From assembly GCA_002937505.1 (NCBI GenBank), contig PTJY01000001.1, forward strand, positions 372,001 to 436,000: a DNA stretch of 64,000 bases, given 5' to 3'. A model generated the notes under the pieces. It saw only the letters and a program-made list of their open reading frames with translations, had not been told where the DNA came from and did not search any database. How positions within the stretch are numbered: the first letter of the stretch is position 1; every line of letters begins with the position of its first letter. A program made the translations under genes and the position numbers. Source of the stretch: Alphaproteobacteria bacterium MarineAlpha12_Bin1. Lineage in GTDB: Bacteria > Pseudomonadota > Alphaproteobacteria > UBA6615. Of the stretch, positions 56,784 to 64,000 are shown in pieces.

Positions 56784-57674
56784 TCAACGTTGAGTTACCT
56801 TGTCTTTGAATTGTGAGTTCATAGCCATCCTTGAAGTCTCTGATGACTTTTTATTCAATGCAGCACGCATTTCAGCAAAAGTCTCTTGTTCTGAAAGCCA
56901 GGTTTGATAAGCTTCCTTCTCTACAACTTCGACCCCACCTCGCATGGAGTAGTGGCTAGTTCCGCAAAGCTCAACACAAATAACATCAAAAGTTCCAGTT
57001 CTAGTAGGGGTTAACCAATAATAGGTAACCATACCAGGAACCATATCCATTTTTGCTCTAAATTGTGGCACATAAAAATTATGTAAAACGTCAACGGATC
57101 TTAATAATAGGTGAACTGGCTGCCCCAGCTGAAGATGCATACCATAGCCATCCTCAACAATAATATCATCCTGGCCATTTGGATCATCTAGATGCAATCC
57201 AAAAGGATTGTCATCGTTTATAAGAGTTGCATCGCTTTTACCTAATTTTCCATCAGCTCCTGGGTATCGGTATCCCCACTCCCACTGTTTCCCCATAACC
57301 TCAACTTGTACAGCGTCTTCTGGCACAGTTACATAATCATCCCAGACAATTAAGCCCGGCGCTAATAGTCCAATGACGCCGAGTGCAGTTATAGCTGTAA
57401 GCCAAACCTCCAGCTTCTTATTTTCAGGATTATACTCTGCCTTATGATTTGATTCTGATGACGAATTTCCAGAACCTGAGTGCCAGCGATATATGCAATA
57501 AGCGCAAAATAATAATATTAATATATAAGCTACCCCAGTAATCCAGAAAGTGATGTCAATGGTGGTGTCCATGCCACCCCAATTCGAGGCTATCTCAGTT
57601 GACCACCAGGGCGTGTAGAGGTGAAAGATCAGCGAGCCGATCGCCACTAAAGCCACAATGATTGCTACCCACAT
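56784..57674 (-). CDS. ctaC: Cytochrome c oxidase subunit II
   Basis: Subunit II (296 residues) holds the binuclear CuA centre. There are two membrane helices (about 3-20 and 46-64). The CuA residues lie in VLHNFYVPQFRAKMDMVPG and CVELCGTSHYSMRG (about 226-239). No c-type heme motif (CxxCH) is seen, so this is not a caa3 form. The first gene of the operon ctaC-ctaD-III-like-III-IV, it is divergent from ctaA across a 349-base gap. Confidence 0.94.
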   Translation of the reverse strand: MWVAIIVALVAIGSLIFHLYTPWWSTEIASNWGGMDTTIDITFWITGVAYILILLFCAYCIYRWHSGSGNSSSESNHKAEYNPENKKLEVWLTAITALGVIGLLAPGLIVWDDYVTVPEDAVQVEVMGKQWEWGYRYPGADGKLGKSDATLINDDNPFGLHLDDPNGQDDIIVEDGYGMHLQLGQPVHLLLRSVDVLHNFYVPQFRAKMDMVPGMVTYYWLTPTRTGTFDVICVELCGTSHYSMRGGVEVVEKEAYQTWLSEQETFAEMRAALNKKSSETSRMAMNSQFKDKVTQR

Positions 57675-58023
57675 TCAATCGATATCCCTACTATTAAAGA
57701 GGGCCAAAATAATTAATATTTAACCCTAATTATGTTTATAAAAGACCAAAAAACTATTAGGCCCTTATTTAAGATCAAGCCCTCAAATTTTTAAGGGCTA
57801 GTTTGATAAAAATCATCTTTTTATACTTGTTTACAAATATGTCCTACTCTTTGTTTAATGATTTTACAACATGGTGATGTTTCGAGCCACTAGTTGATGT
57901 CATAAATGAGTGCGACGTTGAGACGCAGAACCTTTACCCTCTAACTGCGACGGATGGGCGCGCCCAGTTGTAACAAGGCCATCCTATAGTCACGTTGATC
58001 AGTTAAGGAGCCTAATTTCGATA
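57675..58023 (+). promoter_or_regulatory. Divergent cox/ctaA control region with GC-rich structured leader
   Basis: No gene is seen in these 349 bases. A candidate ctaA promoter is TTTACA (57830-57835), 18 bases, TTTAAT (57854-57859). The following leader of about 160 bases contains a GC-rich block at about 57908-57985 (45 of 78 bases by my hand count). It includes the perfect 12-base palindrome TGGGCGCGCCCA (57955-57966). GGATGG (57952-57957) can pair instead with CCATCC (57979-57984), excluding the first fold. A hairpin AGCCCT/AGGGCT lies near 57779-57800. These suggest a structured leader or small RNA. Confidence 0.45.
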
Positions 58024-59070
58024 ATGAACATTCAGAATCAAACTAATACATTTAAGCCAAAAAATAATGAAGTCTCTAATTGGCTTTTATTGATAGCGCT
58101 AATGGTATTAATCATGGTTCTAATTGGCGGCATTACCAGACTCACTGGCTCAGGTCTGTCCATGGTTGAATGGAGGCCTTTAATGGGGTTTTTACCTCCC
58201 ATGTCTAACGAAGAGTGGATTAGAGTTTTTAGTCTTTACAAAAAAAGCCCGGAATTTATCGAAATAAACAACGCTATCAGTCTTTCTGACTTTAAAGAAA
58301 TATTTTGGTGGGAATATATTCATAGACTCTGGGGGCGGCTTATTGGCATAGCTTTTGTCATTCCATTTTTATGGTTTTTATTTAAAGGCCTGATTAATAA
58401 GTCCCTTGCCCCAAGACTACTCTTGTTATTCATACTTGGAGGAGCTCAAGGTGTTCTTGGCTGGTACATGGTTAAAAGTGGTCTCGTCGACAAGCCTGAG
58501 GTAAGTCAGTATAGGCTAGCAGCTCACTTGGTTTTTGCACTTGTACTCTATCTTGGTCTTATATGGACTGCATTGGAACTTAGATATCCAAAATCTGAAA
58601 ACAGTCAACCGCATCAAACATATAAAAGTTTAAAGGCTTTGGCCCAGTTAATCTTTGTTTTCGTATTTATCACAATCTTTTCTGGGGCATTGGTAGCAGG
58701 CACAGACGCAGGCTTTTATTTTAATACCTTTCCTCTTATGGATGGCTCTTTGATTCCCGAAAACTACTTTCCTCAACCATGGTATGTTAGCGCTTTTGAA
58801 GACATAGCTACTGTGCAGTTTCATCATCGAGCATTAGCGATAATCACATTTATAATTGCCGTTATAACTTGGTGGTATAGTCGCGGGACTATGTTAGAAA
58901 AAAGAGCACAAATGGCCGCAAACATTTTAATAATCATTGCCTTAGCACAAGTTACATTAGGAATATCGACACTTGTTTTGGGAGTCCCGGTTTCCCTTGC
59001 AGCTTTGCATCAAACCTTTGCAGTGCTTCTACTAAGCGCCTCAGTTTGGTTTGTATTTGAACTACGCTAG
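58024..59070 (+). CDS. ctaA: Heme A synthase CtaA
   Basis: CtaA oxidises heme O to heme A at the C8 methyl group. The 348-residue protein has eight membrane helices. GGITRLTGSGLSMVEWRPLMG (about 41-61), the His in WEYIHRLWGRLIG (about 98-110), GALVAGTDAGFYFNTFPLMDG, QFHHRALA and ALHQTFAVLLL are all family motifs. It is alphaproteobacterial type 2 (no extracellular Cys pair). GGAG precedes the ATG. It is divergent from the oxidase operon that uses heme A. Confidence 0.95.
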   Translation: MNIQNQTNTFKPKNNEVSNWLLLIALMVLIMVLIGGITRLTGSGLSMVEWRPLMGFLPPMSNEEWIRVFSLYKKSPEFIEINNAISLSDFKEIFWWEYIHRLWGRLIGIAFVIPFLWFLFKGLINKSLAPRLLLLFILGGAQGVLGWYMVKSGLVDKPEVSQYRLAAHLVFALVLYLGLIWTALELRYPKSENSQPHQTYKSLKALAQLIFVFVFITIFSGALVAGTDAGFYFNTFPLMDGSLIPENYFPQPWYVSAFEDIATVQFHHRALAIITFIIAVITWWYSRGTMLEKRAQMAANILIIIALAQVTLGISTLVLGVPVSLAALHQTFAVLLLSASVWFVFELR

Positions 59071-59147
59071 TCAAATCATATAGCCCAAGAAAAAACTAAA
59101 GTTTCTTTTTCTAACTTCTCCCCTTCAGCCAACTAATCAGCAGCTGT

Positions 59148-59582
59148 TTATTTAGAAAATAAATTGGCTTGTATTTCTGAAATCAATGTTTCCAGCTCAT
59201 CTTCACCATATTTTTTAATGGGATTCGCACCCCAGACAGGAAGGGGCCAAGCGGCGTCATTCTTAAACCTGGCAATAATATGTATATGAAGTTGTGAAAC
59301 CTGATTACCAAGTGCAGCAACATTGAGCTTGTCAGGTTTAAACAATTTCTCCATTTCCTTGCTAATAAAAGTAATTTCAGAAAAAACACCTTTGAAACAT
59401 TCGGGGGGTAATTCATGTAACTCCCTAATATTTTTTATTTGTGGAACCAAAATAAGCCAGGGATAATTTGAGTCGTTCATCAAAAGAACCCTGCAAAAAT
59501 GCAAGCGATTTATTTCGATCGTATCTTCAGCAAGTTTTGGATCCACTTTAAAATCCGCTGATGGAAGATTCATTTTTCCCAA
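59148..59582 (-). CDS. HIT family protein
   Basis: A 144-residue histidine-triad protein, presumably hydrolysing nucleotide phosphoramidates or dinucleotides. The core is NQVSQLHIHIIARFKNDAAWPLPVWG (about 92-117). The third His of the HxHxH motif is Ile here; this variant is common in a proteobacterial subgroup, and the middle His, the catalytic residue, is present. YPWLILVPQIKNIRELHELP (about 40-59) also matches. It is isolated between ctaA and an MFS gene, with no obvious partner. Confidence 0.9.
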   Translation of the reverse strand: MGKMNLPSADFKVDPKLAEDTIEINRLHFCRVLLMNDSNYPWLILVPQIKNIRELHELPPECFKGVFSEITFISKEMEKLFKPDKLNVAALGNQVSQLHIHIIARFKNDAAWPLPVWGANPIKKYGEDELETLISEIQANLFSK

Positions 59583-59640
59583 GATGAAATACCTTTAATT
59601 ATTTTTTGCATAAAAAATAATTTAGCGCTGCTTTAAATAG

Positions 59641-60891
59641 TTAAGTCCGCTTGATTCTTTTTGCAAAAACCATCCAAAACAAAGCTAAGACTTGCAGAAT
59701 TAATGCTGCTGAGAACGCATAACGATACCCTGCAGCGTCGTAACCCCCGTTTTCTCTAGTTGGCCAAAAATTTATGATCTCACCTATTCCCCATTGTATA
59801 GAAAAGGCAGCCACAAATATAAGGAGGTTCATTCCTGTTGTGGCTCTGCCTATAAGCTGCTTATCAAATTCTTTTGAAAGAACCGAAAAACTCAAAACAC
59901 CAATCGAACCCAACATCCCAAAAATAAACCAAAGTATATGCGGTGCAGAGGTCCACTCAATAATAACAAAAAATTGTACTATTATAAAAAACATCATACC
60001 GGTACCCACAACTATGATTGGCTCAATGCTTTTTTTCGCCAGCCAAACGGCTGCAACCCCTATAAAAACATTACCAAAAACAAAACCGATAGCTCCAAAT
60101 AACAAGGTAATGCTAACCCCGTCAGGTGCTAATTTAGCTAAATCTCTTAGCCAAGGACCCGCCCATAATGTTTGTATTGCTAGAAATGTACCCTGTGATA
60201 AAGCTGTTATTGGTGCCAGCCTCCAAAACATTAGTCTCCCATAAATTTTTCTTAAATCTCTAATTTGACTAGTAATGTTATCAGAAGGGTTATCTCTGCT
60301 TTTTTCAGGTACACAAAACCATATAACCAAAGAGACAAAGAGAGTAGCAAGAGCCAAGACAAGAAATCCATTTCGCCAGCCTATGTCTGCTACTAAGTAT
60401 TGTGTCGGAGCGGTAGCAGTAATTGCCCCTAAGCCACCACTGGCCATAATAAATCCATTCGCCATTGGAAGCTTTTCTAGAGGAAACCACTCTCCCATAG
60501 CTTTAAATGCGGCCATCAAGCAGGCGGCTACACCCAATCCAATCAAGGCACGGCCCATTACCAAGCCCCACAGTCCTTGACCCTGACTAAACACCAGCGA
60601 TCCTGCTGCTGCAACCAAAAGCAATACTGCCACTGTCCTACGAGGACCACGACTATCAAGAAAAAATCCTAGAGGCAGTTGGGCTGCTGCAAAAGCTATG
60701 AAGTATGCACTTGTTAAAAGCCCTAGACCTCCTGCACCGATACTCAGTTCTTCAACCAGATTAGGCCCTATAACTGCATTAACAGTTCTATAAAGATAGG
60801 AGAGAAAATAGCCTAGAGCAAACGGAAGAAAAACACGCGCCACTAACCAGTAAAGCCTTTGTTCCTTCTTCTTTATAATATTCATATCCAA
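59641..60891 (-). CDS. MFS transporter
   Basis: A 416-residue major facilitator permease with twelve predicted membrane helices. The A-motif GFFLDSRGPRRTVAV (about 76-90) lies between helices 2 and 3. A central cytoplasmic loop (about 195-225) separates the two halves. The N-terminus is short and basic, as for an inner-membrane protein. The substrate cannot be inferred. It is followed in the same direction from the enoyl-CoA hydratase gene, with a 23-base gap, so the two may be co-transcribed. Confidence 0.85.
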   Translation of the reverse strand: MDMNIIKKKEQRLYWLVARVFLPFALGYFLSYLYRTVNAVIGPNLVEELSIGAGGLGLLTSAYFIAFAAAQLPLGFFLDSRGPRRTVAVLLLVAAAGSLVFSQGQGLWGLVMGRALIGLGVAACLMAAFKAMGEWFPLEKLPMANGFIMASGGLGAITATAPTQYLVADIGWRNGFLVLALATLFVSLVIWFCVPEKSRDNPSDNITSQIRDLRKIYGRLMFWRLAPITALSQGTFLAIQTLWAGPWLRDLAKLAPDGVSITLLFGAIGFVFGNVFIGVAAVWLAKKSIEPIIVVGTGMMFFIIVQFFVIIEWTSAPHILWFIFGMLGSIGVLSFSVLSKEFDKQLIGRATTGMNLLIFVAAFSIQWGIGEIINFWPTRENGGYDAAGYRYAFSAALILQVLALFWMVFAKRIKRT

Positions 60892-60914
60892 TAAATAATT
60901 ATTAAATTTACAGT

Positions 60915-61700
60915 CTACTTACCTTTAAAGATTGGTTTTCTGCCTTCAACGAAGGCCTTAAACCCTTCTTCATAATCTTCACTATCCGCGTAGTCATATT
61001 GCTCATCTAACTCTGTAGAGCTGTAGGGCCCACTTTGATCTATCCTTCGAATTGCTTTTCTATGCCATTTTGCAGTTAGTGGAGCTCCGTTGGCCACATT
61101 TCTAGCAACGGACATAGTCTCTTCAAAGAGTTTCTCATCATCTACAACTCGAGTAATTAAGTTTTTTGATTTAGCCTCAGTTGCTGTAAAAATACGTCCC
61201 TCCAATAGCACTTCAATTGCAGTAGCTTTTCCTCCTGCGTCGATTAAAAGTTCTAATAGAGAATACGATAGGAATAAGCCTACATTTTTGGCTGGCACAC
61301 CAAACTTGGCTGAAACTCCAGCAATTCGCAAATCACAACCTAATGCTAGCTCAAATCCTCCACCAAGACAAAAACCATTAATCATAGCAATAATGGGGAT
61401 TTGGCAAGTATGTGCTGCGTCAAATGCACGAGCTGTAACTTCCTCATACAACTTAACTTTTTCTCTTGTAGATCGCTCTGACTCAAAGCCACTTATGTCA
61501 GCTCCAGCACAAAAAGCTGCGTCGCCTGCCCCCTTAATAATCAAACATCTTAGGTCATTATTCTCACCTAATTCATTTAGGGTGTCTGCCAGCTTAATCC
61601 AGTCTTTTTGACGCAGTGCATTTCTTTTTGCAGGTCTATTAATGGTTACGATCCCTATATCTCCTCTTAAATCTGCTGTTACTGAATCCACCATATACAT
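60915..61700 (-). CDS. Enoyl-CoA hydratase/isomerase family protein
   Basis: A 261-residue crotonase-fold protein. The start IVTINRPAKRNAL, the oxyanion segment AFCAGADISGF (about 66-76) and PIIAMINGFCLGGGFELALGCDLRIA (about 104-129), and FGVPAKNVGLF (about 133-143) are typical. The glutamate of the GGGxE type is present (GGGFELAL). The family hydrates or isomerises acyl-CoA; the exact substrate is unknown. The translated start may be Met3. It is upstream of the MFS gene. Confidence 0.87.
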   Translation of the reverse strand: MYMVDSVTADLRGDIGIVTINRPAKRNALRQKDWIKLADTLNELGENNDLRCLIIKGAGDAAFCAGADISGFESERSTREKVKLYEEVTARAFDAAHTCQIPIIAMINGFCLGGGFELALGCDLRIAGVSAKFGVPAKNVGLFLSYSLLELLIDAGGKATAIEVLLEGRIFTATEAKSKNLITRVVDDEKLFEETMSVARNVANGAPLTAKWHRKAIRRIDQSGPYSSTELDEQYDYADSEDYEEGFKAFVEGRKPIFKGK

Positions 61701-61787
61701 TCACCTATTTCATGATTTAATTTTCAATTATGCGAAAAAGAATAAATATTTAAATTTTGACCTTTAGAATAACAACACAGCAAAATA

Positions 61788-62849
61788 TTAGTAGGCAATT
61801 GAGCTCGGCTTTTCACTAAATGTTTTAAGAGAGTCTTCTAGCAAACCTTTATCCACATTACGGGTTATAAAAACTATTCGGGTTCTTCTATCTTCTGACG
61901 GCCAGGCTTTTAGCTCTACAGGCGGATGAAACACATGCTGAACACCGTGAATTATTATAGGGCCATCCATTTCTGTCACATTAACTATACCCTTAATTCG
62001 TAATAAATCAGGCCCTTTAATTAGCATAATTAGATCAAACCATTGTTCTATAGAATCCAATCTTATTGGTTGATCATAGGTCACACAAAAAGCCCGAATG
62101 TTATCATCATGTTTATTAATGTTTAAATGCAGTGACTGGTGGTCATGTGATGCAGAGTACTCTTCCTCCTTCAACCATTTGTCTACGTCAGGAGTCTTCT
62201 TAGACAGATCGTAAAGGCCACAGCCAAATATATCATCAGTAGAAACATTTCCATTCAGAACTGTAATGCTAGGAGCGGCAGGATTAATTAGTCTTAACCT
62301 TTTACGAATCTCGTCAATTTCTTTATCACCCACTAAGTCTGACTTGGTGATTAGTAAACGATCTGCAACTGCAACCTGTTTTACCGATTCATATTGTGTG
62401 TCTAGTGTGGTCTCTCCAACTGCAGCATCAATTGTTGTTATAACTCCATCAAGGCGATAATACTGAGTTACCAGATCATCACCCATAAGCGTATGTAAAA
62501 TAGGGGCCGGATCAGCTAAACCCGTCGTTTCAATTAAAACTTTTTTAAATGGTGGTGTCTCACCCCGAGCCCTGATTACAATAAGATCTCGTAGTGTGTT
62601 GACCAGATCACCTCTAACTGTACAGCATAAACAGCCATTATTGAGTAATACCATGTCTTCGCTGCCACCAACTACAAACTCATGATCAAGCCCAATTTCG
62701 CCAAACTCATTGACTATAACTGCTGTATTATTCATGTCCGGTTGTTGCAGCAGATGGTTCAAGACGGTTGTTTTACCACTACCAAGAAAACCTGTAAGCA
62801 GGGATACAGGAATGGGGTTGGATTTTAGCTTTTTTTCTTTATCTCCCAT
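61788..62849 (-). CDS. COG0523 (CobW/YjiA) family GTPase, putative zinc chaperone
   Basis: A 353-residue G3E-family GTPase. The Walker A is GFLGSGKTT (about 20-28), the conserved metal-binding motif CLCC lies at NNGCLCCTVRGDL (about 71-83), and the guanine motif TKSDLV is near 169. A His-rich stretch (EEYSASHDHQSLHLNINKHDD, about 228-248) precedes the C-terminal domain. Family members deliver zinc or cobalt to target enzymes. Being divergent from hisI (a zinc enzyme), it could serve that protein. No cobalamin genes are nearby, so a CobW role is unlikely. Confidence 0.88.
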   Translation of the reverse strand: MGDKEKKLKSNPIPVSLLTGFLGSGKTTVLNHLLQQPDMNNTAVIVNEFGEIGLDHEFVVGGSEDMVLLNNGCLCCTVRGDLVNTLRDLIVIRARGETPPFKKVLIETTGLADPAPILHTLMGDDLVTQYYRLDGVITTIDAAVGETTLDTQYESVKQVAVADRLLITKSDLVGDKEIDEIRKRLRLINPAAPSITVLNGNVSTDDIFGCGLYDLSKKTPDVDKWLKEEEYSASHDHQSLHLNINKHDDNIRAFCVTYDQPIRLDSIEQWFDLIMLIKGPDLLRIKGIVNVTEMDGPIIIHGVQHVFHPPVELKAWPSEDRRTRIVFITRNVDKGLLEDSLKTFSEKPSSIAY

Positions 62850-62969
62850 CTAAAGAGCTTCCTTAACTATTAGGCTTACCTTGACATCTAGTGGTGTAAA
62901 ACCCTTATAACATGTTTAGAGAAGCGCAGCAGACATTAAAAGAGGACAAAACCCAAAGGAAAAATTGAT

Positions 62970-63455
62970 ATGGCAACCAAAAACACTAACTTTTTTGTTT
63001 TGCGCAAATCGATAAAACAAGTTGAAGAAGGCGACGAATTGGCACCGAAATTTGATGAAAAAGGTTTACTACCAGTTGTAACCACCGATGCCTCAACTGG
63101 AGAGGTACTTATGCATGGATATATGAATAATGAGGCGTTAGAAAAAACAATTGTTAGTGGTGAAGCATACTACTGGAGTCGTAGCCGACAAGATTTATGG
63201 CATAAAGGTGCGACAAGCGGTTTAATTCAAGAAGTCGTGGAAATCCGAATTGATGATGATCAAGATGCTGTTTGGCTTCGTGTTAACGTAAAAGGGGGCG
63301 CTAGCTGTCATGTGGGTTATCGCTCGTGTTTCTTCCGCTCCGTGCCTATAGGAGAAAACAAAGAATCACCTAAAAAGTTAAAGTTCGAAGAAACTGAGAA
63401 AGTCTTTGATCCAAAAGAAGTCTATGGAGACGCTCCAAACCCCACAAAGCTATAA
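62970..63455 (+). CDS. hisI: Phosphoribosyl-AMP cyclohydrolase HisI
   Basis: HisI opens the purine ring of PR-AMP in histidine synthesis and needs zinc. Conserved parts are [17 protein letters not shown] (about 45-61), [24 protein letters not shown] (64-87) and [28 protein letters not shown] with two zinc Cys (about 93-121). The protein is 161 residues, longer than E. coli's domain because of a C-terminal extension ending in [16 protein letters not shown], common in alphaproteobacterial forms. hisE is not fused. It is divergent from the COG0523 GTPase gene, 120 bases apart. Confidence 0.94.
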   Translation: MATKNTNFFVLRKSIKQVEEGDELAPKFDEKGLLPVVTTDASTGEVLMHGYMNNEALEKTIVSGEAYYWSRSRQDLWHKGATSGLIQEVVEIRIDDDQDAVWLRVNVKGGASCHVGYRSCFFRSVPIGENKESPKKLKFEETEKVFDPKEVYGDAPNPTKL

Positions 63456-63491
63456 AATTTTAATGACTAAGCTTACCAGTTTGGAAACAGA

Positions 63492-63814
63492 TTAGGTTTT
63501 TTGTATACCTGTTGGATGGGGCACACCATCAATTACCAACTTTGGCATAACGCTAACATCTATCAATTTAGGACGCGTATCCAGATAGGCTCTCACAGAG
63601 GCAATAGTCTCTATGTTTTCTTAGAATTTCTCTAAGAGAGGAAACTTAGCAAGAAGCGATTTATCAAGTTTCGTGGAAAGATCTAAATGGTGAAAACGGC
63701 GAAATCGCAGGCTCGCGGGATATCATCTATAAAAAACTTACCTACACTAGATGAAAGTGTCCGATTTAAATCATCAAATCTTGACAACAAAAATGGGGAT
63801 ATTTCATTTTCCTC
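63492..63814 (-). pseudogene. Remnant of a glutathione S-transferase gene
   Basis: Hand translation of the minus strand gives the C-terminal half of a GST split over two frames. One frame reads ISPFLLSRFDDLNRTLSSS, then VGKFFIDDIPRACDFAVFTI, and stops at TAG. A +1 shift continues HLDLSTKLDKSLLAKFPLLEKF, meets an in-frame TAA, then reads ENIETIASVRAYLDTRP. 'DFAVF' and 'FPLLEKF...IASVRAYLDTRP' are GST C-domain hallmarks. The start of the region is also preceded by a stop, so the N-terminal half is missing. I infer two lesions plus truncation; sequencing error could produce the frameshift, but not the loss of the N-terminal half. Confidence 0.6.
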
Positions 63815-64000
63815 TCATTAAGTTTAATTTTCATACTGCATAAATGATGTGCTAGTTGTTCATTCCCCAACTCTCATTTACGAGGAAAACACATCATGTA
63901 AATCAACAGAATGATAAGGGGTAATGAAAACCAAAACGTCCACTTGTGTTTTTTTCGTTTATTTATCTAGCTAACCGCTTTCCCCAATTATCCAGATGCA
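63815..64000. other. Non-coding tail of the window
   Basis: I see no gene here. ATGATGTG (about 63844-63851) and CACATCAT (about 63890-63897) form an 8-base inverted repeat with a 38-base spacer, function unknown. The sequence may belong to the intergenic region of a gene beyond the window. Confidence 0.35.

Noticed and set aside
61090-61611. Plus-strand open frame of 173 codons opposite the enoyl-CoA hydratase gene
   Set aside because: The opposite strand carries clear crotonase motifs through the whole stretch; the plus-strand product has none. The same applies to the 156-codon frame at 59774-60244 opposite the MFS gene.
62850-62969. Zur operator between the COG0523 gene and hisI
   Set aside because: Only a half site (TTATAACAT) is visible; the other half does not match, so I do not call it a feature.

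Overview
The window is an ordinary, gene-dense piece of an AT-rich alphaproteobacterial chromosome. Alphaproteobacterial markers are: the ruvCAB-ybgC-tolQRAB-pal-cpoB-tilS-ftsH order, ZapA beside a ZauP-like DUF4164 protein, 6S RNA between zapA and the 5-formyl-THF cyclo-ligase gene, a DUF1013/TrcR regulator, DUF1192, two DUF465 proteins, COQ9, a class I lysyl-tRNA synthetase and an aa3-type cytochrome oxidase with its heme A genes. The organism is an aerobic heterotroph, plausibly from an uncultured (perhaps marine) lineage; I cannot name a genus. I saw no tRNA, rRNA, CRISPR array, insertion sequence or prophage.

1-13.5 kb, nearly all minus strand: envelope integrity (Tol-Pal), Holliday-junction processing (RuvABC), YebC, a YmdB-type phosphoesterase, 5-FCL, 6S RNA and the Z-ring pair ZapA/ZauP. 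13.8-20.6 kb, plus strand: carbon metabolism (transketolase, GAPDH, archaeal-type class I aldolase, but no pgk), ThiE, EF-P and an inositol-monophosphatase-like protein that has lost several metal ligands. 20.8-25.2 kb: a MotA/ExbB-like plus coiled-coil OmpA-domain pair, facing a lipid-type ABC exporter. 25.3-26.3 kb: ribosomal protein L31 and a small heat shock protein behind a likely RNA thermometer.

26.3-44.2 kb: sulfur amino-acid genes (a MetE C-domain-like enzyme, MetY), hydrolases, TrcR, a quinone oxidoreductase, an acyl-CoA ligase, the DUF465 pair, purEK, a PimC/PimD-like acyl-CoA dehydrogenase pair, COQ9, peptide deformylase, a fold-type IV aminotransferase, LysRS-I, a beta-hydroxyacid dehydrogenase and a MarR regulator with a repeat operator. 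44.3-46.5 kb: groESL with a promoter, a CIRCE operator and a terminator.

46.6-59 kb: energy metabolism. An adrenodoxin-reductase-type ferredoxin-NADP reductase precedes a 2-oxoacid:ferredoxin oxidoreductase (KorAB). Then come heme O synthase, a pseudoazurin-like cupredoxin, a five-gene cytochrome oxidase operon with two tandem subunit III-type genes, and divergent heme A synthase behind a GC-rich, apparently structured leader. 59-64 kb: a HIT protein, an MFS carrier, an enoyl-CoA hydratase, a COG0523/CobW GTPase divergent from hisI, and the broken C-terminal half of a glutathione S-transferase gene.

No clear new multi-gene system is present. The items most worth a second look are the degenerate SuhB-like protein, the hsp20 thermometer hairpin, the ctaA leader, the MarR operator repeat, the GST pseudogene and the small DUF465 locus.
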